From Chalara sp. BL73 (Eukaryota > Ascomycota > Leotiomycetes > Helotiales), in contig CAKJVC010000148.1 in the NCBI GenBank assembly GCA_918026815.1, positions 310,001-374,000 on the forward strand: DNA of 64,000 bases, written 5' to 3'. Below are positions 61,737 through 64,000 of the stretch, piece after piece; position 1 is the stretch's first letter, and each line of letters starts with the position of its first letter. The notes beneath the pieces are model-generated. The model made no database searches and had not been told where the DNA came from. It was given only the letters and a program-made list of their open reading frames with translations. Position numbers and translations under genes: made by a program.

Positions 61737-62892
61737 AATGGATGCGGGTTTACTACAAATTGATCTACTCAATTGAGCCATTGCCTCGATTACTCATGTT
61801 GACCTAAGTAGTCGAACATTCGTCAACGGGAACTCGCAGAGGAGCACATGCAAAGGGAAGGGAATCGGAACAGTGCCGCGCCAGTTAGTGTTGCCGCTGA
61901 AGTGTTTGCAGATCCGGACGAAGAAAAAGAATTTGTCATTGGTCTCAAGTAGGAGAAATTAGAGGATCCCGAATAGAAGATACAATTCATTAGACTACAG
62001 TTTATGCCCGCAATCTTTATACCTTGCGCAATAGTCGGTTCCAGGGTTGGCTCACAAAGTATTTTCTATTCAGTGCCATAATAATTGGAAAACTAGAAGA
62101 TGAGTAAGTTCTGTCCAAAACCCAGAAAACGGCACCATACTTGAAGGCTATTTTCGATACTGACTAACGCCTTTGAAATATCAGCACTTTCAGAAGTTTT
62201 TACGCCGATTGTGAACGGCTGGGGATAGTTTCCTCTTATGTTTACAGAAATAAGGCAACGAGGAATTGTAGTATTATCCTAATTAGCCTCAGCTACCTGG
62301 ACTCCCGGACATGCTGTGCCTTTTATACTATGTTTTGGAGCCCAGGATTTTTCGGTCGATCGTTCGGCATGTTTTACGTACAGAATTCTGCCCTAATCGG
62401 TCTATTACTAATGCTCATGTCGGGTGGTTACAGTTCTCGTTCTATGTCGTAGTGTTAAAGTAGAGTTTCATGTGATGAAGTGGTGAAGAGCTTCGAATAA
62501 GCTTCCATCATGAACACGGGACCTGCATATCCGCCTCCAGGGGAAGGTGCTGTACTGTACCATATATCAAGGGGCAGGGCATGTATCCTGGGGCCCGACT
62601 GGCTAGTCCGGTGCTTATTTTGCACCACTACACTGTCGCCTATTCCTATATTAATGTCTGTCTGTGGGTTTCTCTTTGTTGTTTTATGAAATCACAGTCG
62701 AATAGGTCTGTCCCCCCCCCTTTTCGACCCGTATGAAAAAGGAGATGAAAGCAAGCTGACCTTTCTGACAAACCCTTCCACAAATAGAGCGGATCTAATT
62801 GAACCCAGCATCGGTAATCTATCCGAAAGAATTATTATCTTTACTGAAGCTTTTGGTGACTTTACATACAATACATCATTGTTCCGTCTTTG
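61737..62892. other. Intergenic, no intact gene seen
   Basis: About 1.2 kb. It may contain further decayed parts of the adjacent GH64 pseudogene on the minus strand, but I could not align any. Confidence 0.45.
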
Positions 62893-63114
62893 TCATTTTG
62901 CGCGATAAATATCACAGAGCATGTACGAAATACCAGCTAGCCTGCCGCCGACGTAGCTAGCAGCTCCACTGGGACTGGTAGGGCCCAAAGCTGCCGGCAG
63001 ACCGATGAAGTCCATGAAGCTAATGTTGACATATAACAACTCGGGATAGCAGCGGACGAAATCTTCGAGTACTCTCACCTCAATAGAATTGTCATGAGCC
63101 CAGCACTTTTCCAA
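62893..63114 (-). pseudogene. GH64-type glucanase fragment, N-terminal part, inverted
   Basis: The minus strand reads PELLYVNISFMDFIGLPAAL, matching the lyaNiSyVDfvglPlgl motif of the glycoside hydrolase 64 (endo-beta-1,3-glucanase, thaumatin-like fold) N-terminal half. There is no ATG at the upstream end, and the frame stops at 62893. It lies head to head with the C-terminal half on the plus strand. Confidence 0.55.
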
Positions 63115-63640
63115 AGATACTCACAGACTACACCAATCAGATATGGATTAAATACGTTGCTGATGATTTAGTCGTCAACACACAGTATACAATGGGCAAC
63201 ACATGTGGGCAGACATCTAATGGCCGTTCCGTCATCACCTCCTGTGACATCAATAAGACTGTCATTGGATCTTTCAGGAAACCCAGCGTTCGCGACATTT
63301 TGTGGCAGATACAAGCGCTTTCGCCGCACAGCCAGTTAACACTGAGCAGTTAAAGAATGTCTCTGCTCGGCTCAACGCTGCCATCAATTGCTCCACGCTT
63401 CTGAATAATCTCCAGCCGGACTCAGGTGAGAAGACAGTATCTTTTTACACCAATCCCTTGAAGAATCACCATGTGAGGACTGGGCACAATACTGCTGTCG
63501 ATGGAAGAGGCTATGCCTTTACCTATGATAACGTCACTGGTGGAGGCATTGACCAGAGCGGGTTCGTCGCGGACGGGTAGCCTCAGAAACTCGTGGTCGA
63601 TGTTGTGGGAGGACCCAACGGTCTTCCGCAGAAGCGTATC
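63096..63640 (+). pseudogene. GH64 endo-beta-1,3-glucanase C-terminal half, frameshifted
   Basis: GH64 enzymes cleave beta-1,3-glucan. From 63096 one frame reads STFPKILTDYTNQIWIKYV and later FRKPSVRDI, fitting the middle of the family. A shift near 63290-63300 moves to a second frame with LNAAINCSTLL, FYTNPLKNHHVRTGH and DGRGYAFTYDNVTGGGIDQSG, which is the family's C-terminal core (the YAFpYDDV and DqSG motifs). A TAG at 63578-63580 interrupts it before LVVDVVGG in the same frame. There is no start codon or signal peptide. The N-terminal half is next door in inverted orientation. Confidence 0.65.
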
Positions 63641-64000
63641 AACGCCAATAATGATGAATGGCTTCGTGAACCGGGTCGGAAATGTCAAGGGGCCTATCGC
63701 CGTGGACCAGGAGGTTGATCTTGAGAAAGGACACTTGTAGCTCCTCAAAATCCTGAATGAGGTGGCCATGTCCGACTCTGACCCTGCAGGAACATAAAAA
63801 TAGCCTCACGTCTTCGAAAAGTACTTAAGCGTATATATTACTGTACGTACTATTCAGCTCCTCTTCAACCACCTGTGCTAATAGACTCTAGGCATTCCGT
63901 ACATCTCAGACCTGGGTTGGTCTAGCCTGGCTCTTCATCCCCACCCTCGTCATCCTCATGTCATTCTATATGGTATTGTAGTCTCTAGAGGTCAAGATGC
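63641..64000. other. Window edge, possible membrane-spanning exon
   Basis: After a TCTAG at 63886-63890 a frame reads to TAG 63979-63981 through a hydrophobic stretch (AWLFIPTLVILMSFYMVL), which could be a last exon ending in a membrane helix. No upstream exon was identified, so this is weak. Confidence 0.2.

Noticed and set aside
1..64000. CRISPR arrays, operons, bacterial insertion sequences
   Set aside because: Spliced genes and fungal families throughout; no spaced direct repeats seen.

Overview
The window looks like nuclear DNA from a filamentous ascomycete (Pezizomycotina; a leotiomycete is my guess, not shown by the sequence). Genes carry short GT-AG introns of about 45-190 bp, many with CTAAC/CTGAC-type branch sites. 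The protein families are typical of such fungi: a C2H2 plus fungal_trans regulator, a WSC-domain peroxidase and a FAD monooxygenase. The transposon shows transition-type decay as expected from repeat-induced point mutation (RIP). Exon joins below were worked out by eye from splice sites, reading phase and family conservation.

Layout. 1-6.6 kb: a decayed Ty3/gypsy chromovirus on the minus strand (gag, protease, RT, RNase H, integrase, chromodomain, probable 5' LTR). An intact-looking, intron-containing, cysteine-rich gene lies antisense at its 3' end. 8-10.7 kb: a zinc-finger regulator, followed by 6.6 kb without a recognisable gene. 17.3-21.3 kb: a CDC25-type Ras exchange factor, followed by 5.3 kb without a gene. 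26.6-29.8 kb: a secreted haem peroxidase fused to three WSC domains. 31.2-32.8 kb: a JMJD7-like JmjC hydroxylase. 34.1-37.6 kb: a divergent pair, a Tim17-like membrane protein and eIF4B. 37.6-43.3 kb: gene-poor DNA with one probable broken membrane-enzyme gene. 43.3-45.5 kb: a flavin monooxygenase. 46.7-61.7 kb: a compact housekeeping block with RRP5, a YML020W-like alpha/beta hydrolase, DOT1, ATG16, YPT7/RAB7 and an SLC35F/THI74-like transporter. 62.9-63.6 kb: a glycoside hydrolase 64 pseudogene that appears to be split by an inversion.

Connections. Four of the six genes in the housekeeping block have counterparts lying close together in two paralogous regions of the yeast genome, or on the same arm, which suggests very old conserved linkage. 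RRP5 and the YML020W-like gene share a divergent promoter, as do ATG16 and YPT7, which both act in autophagy and vacuolar delivery. The points I would check first are the antisense cysteine-rich gene on the retroelement, the inverted GH64 gene, the conserved linkage block, the peroxidase-WSC fusion and two GC-AG introns.
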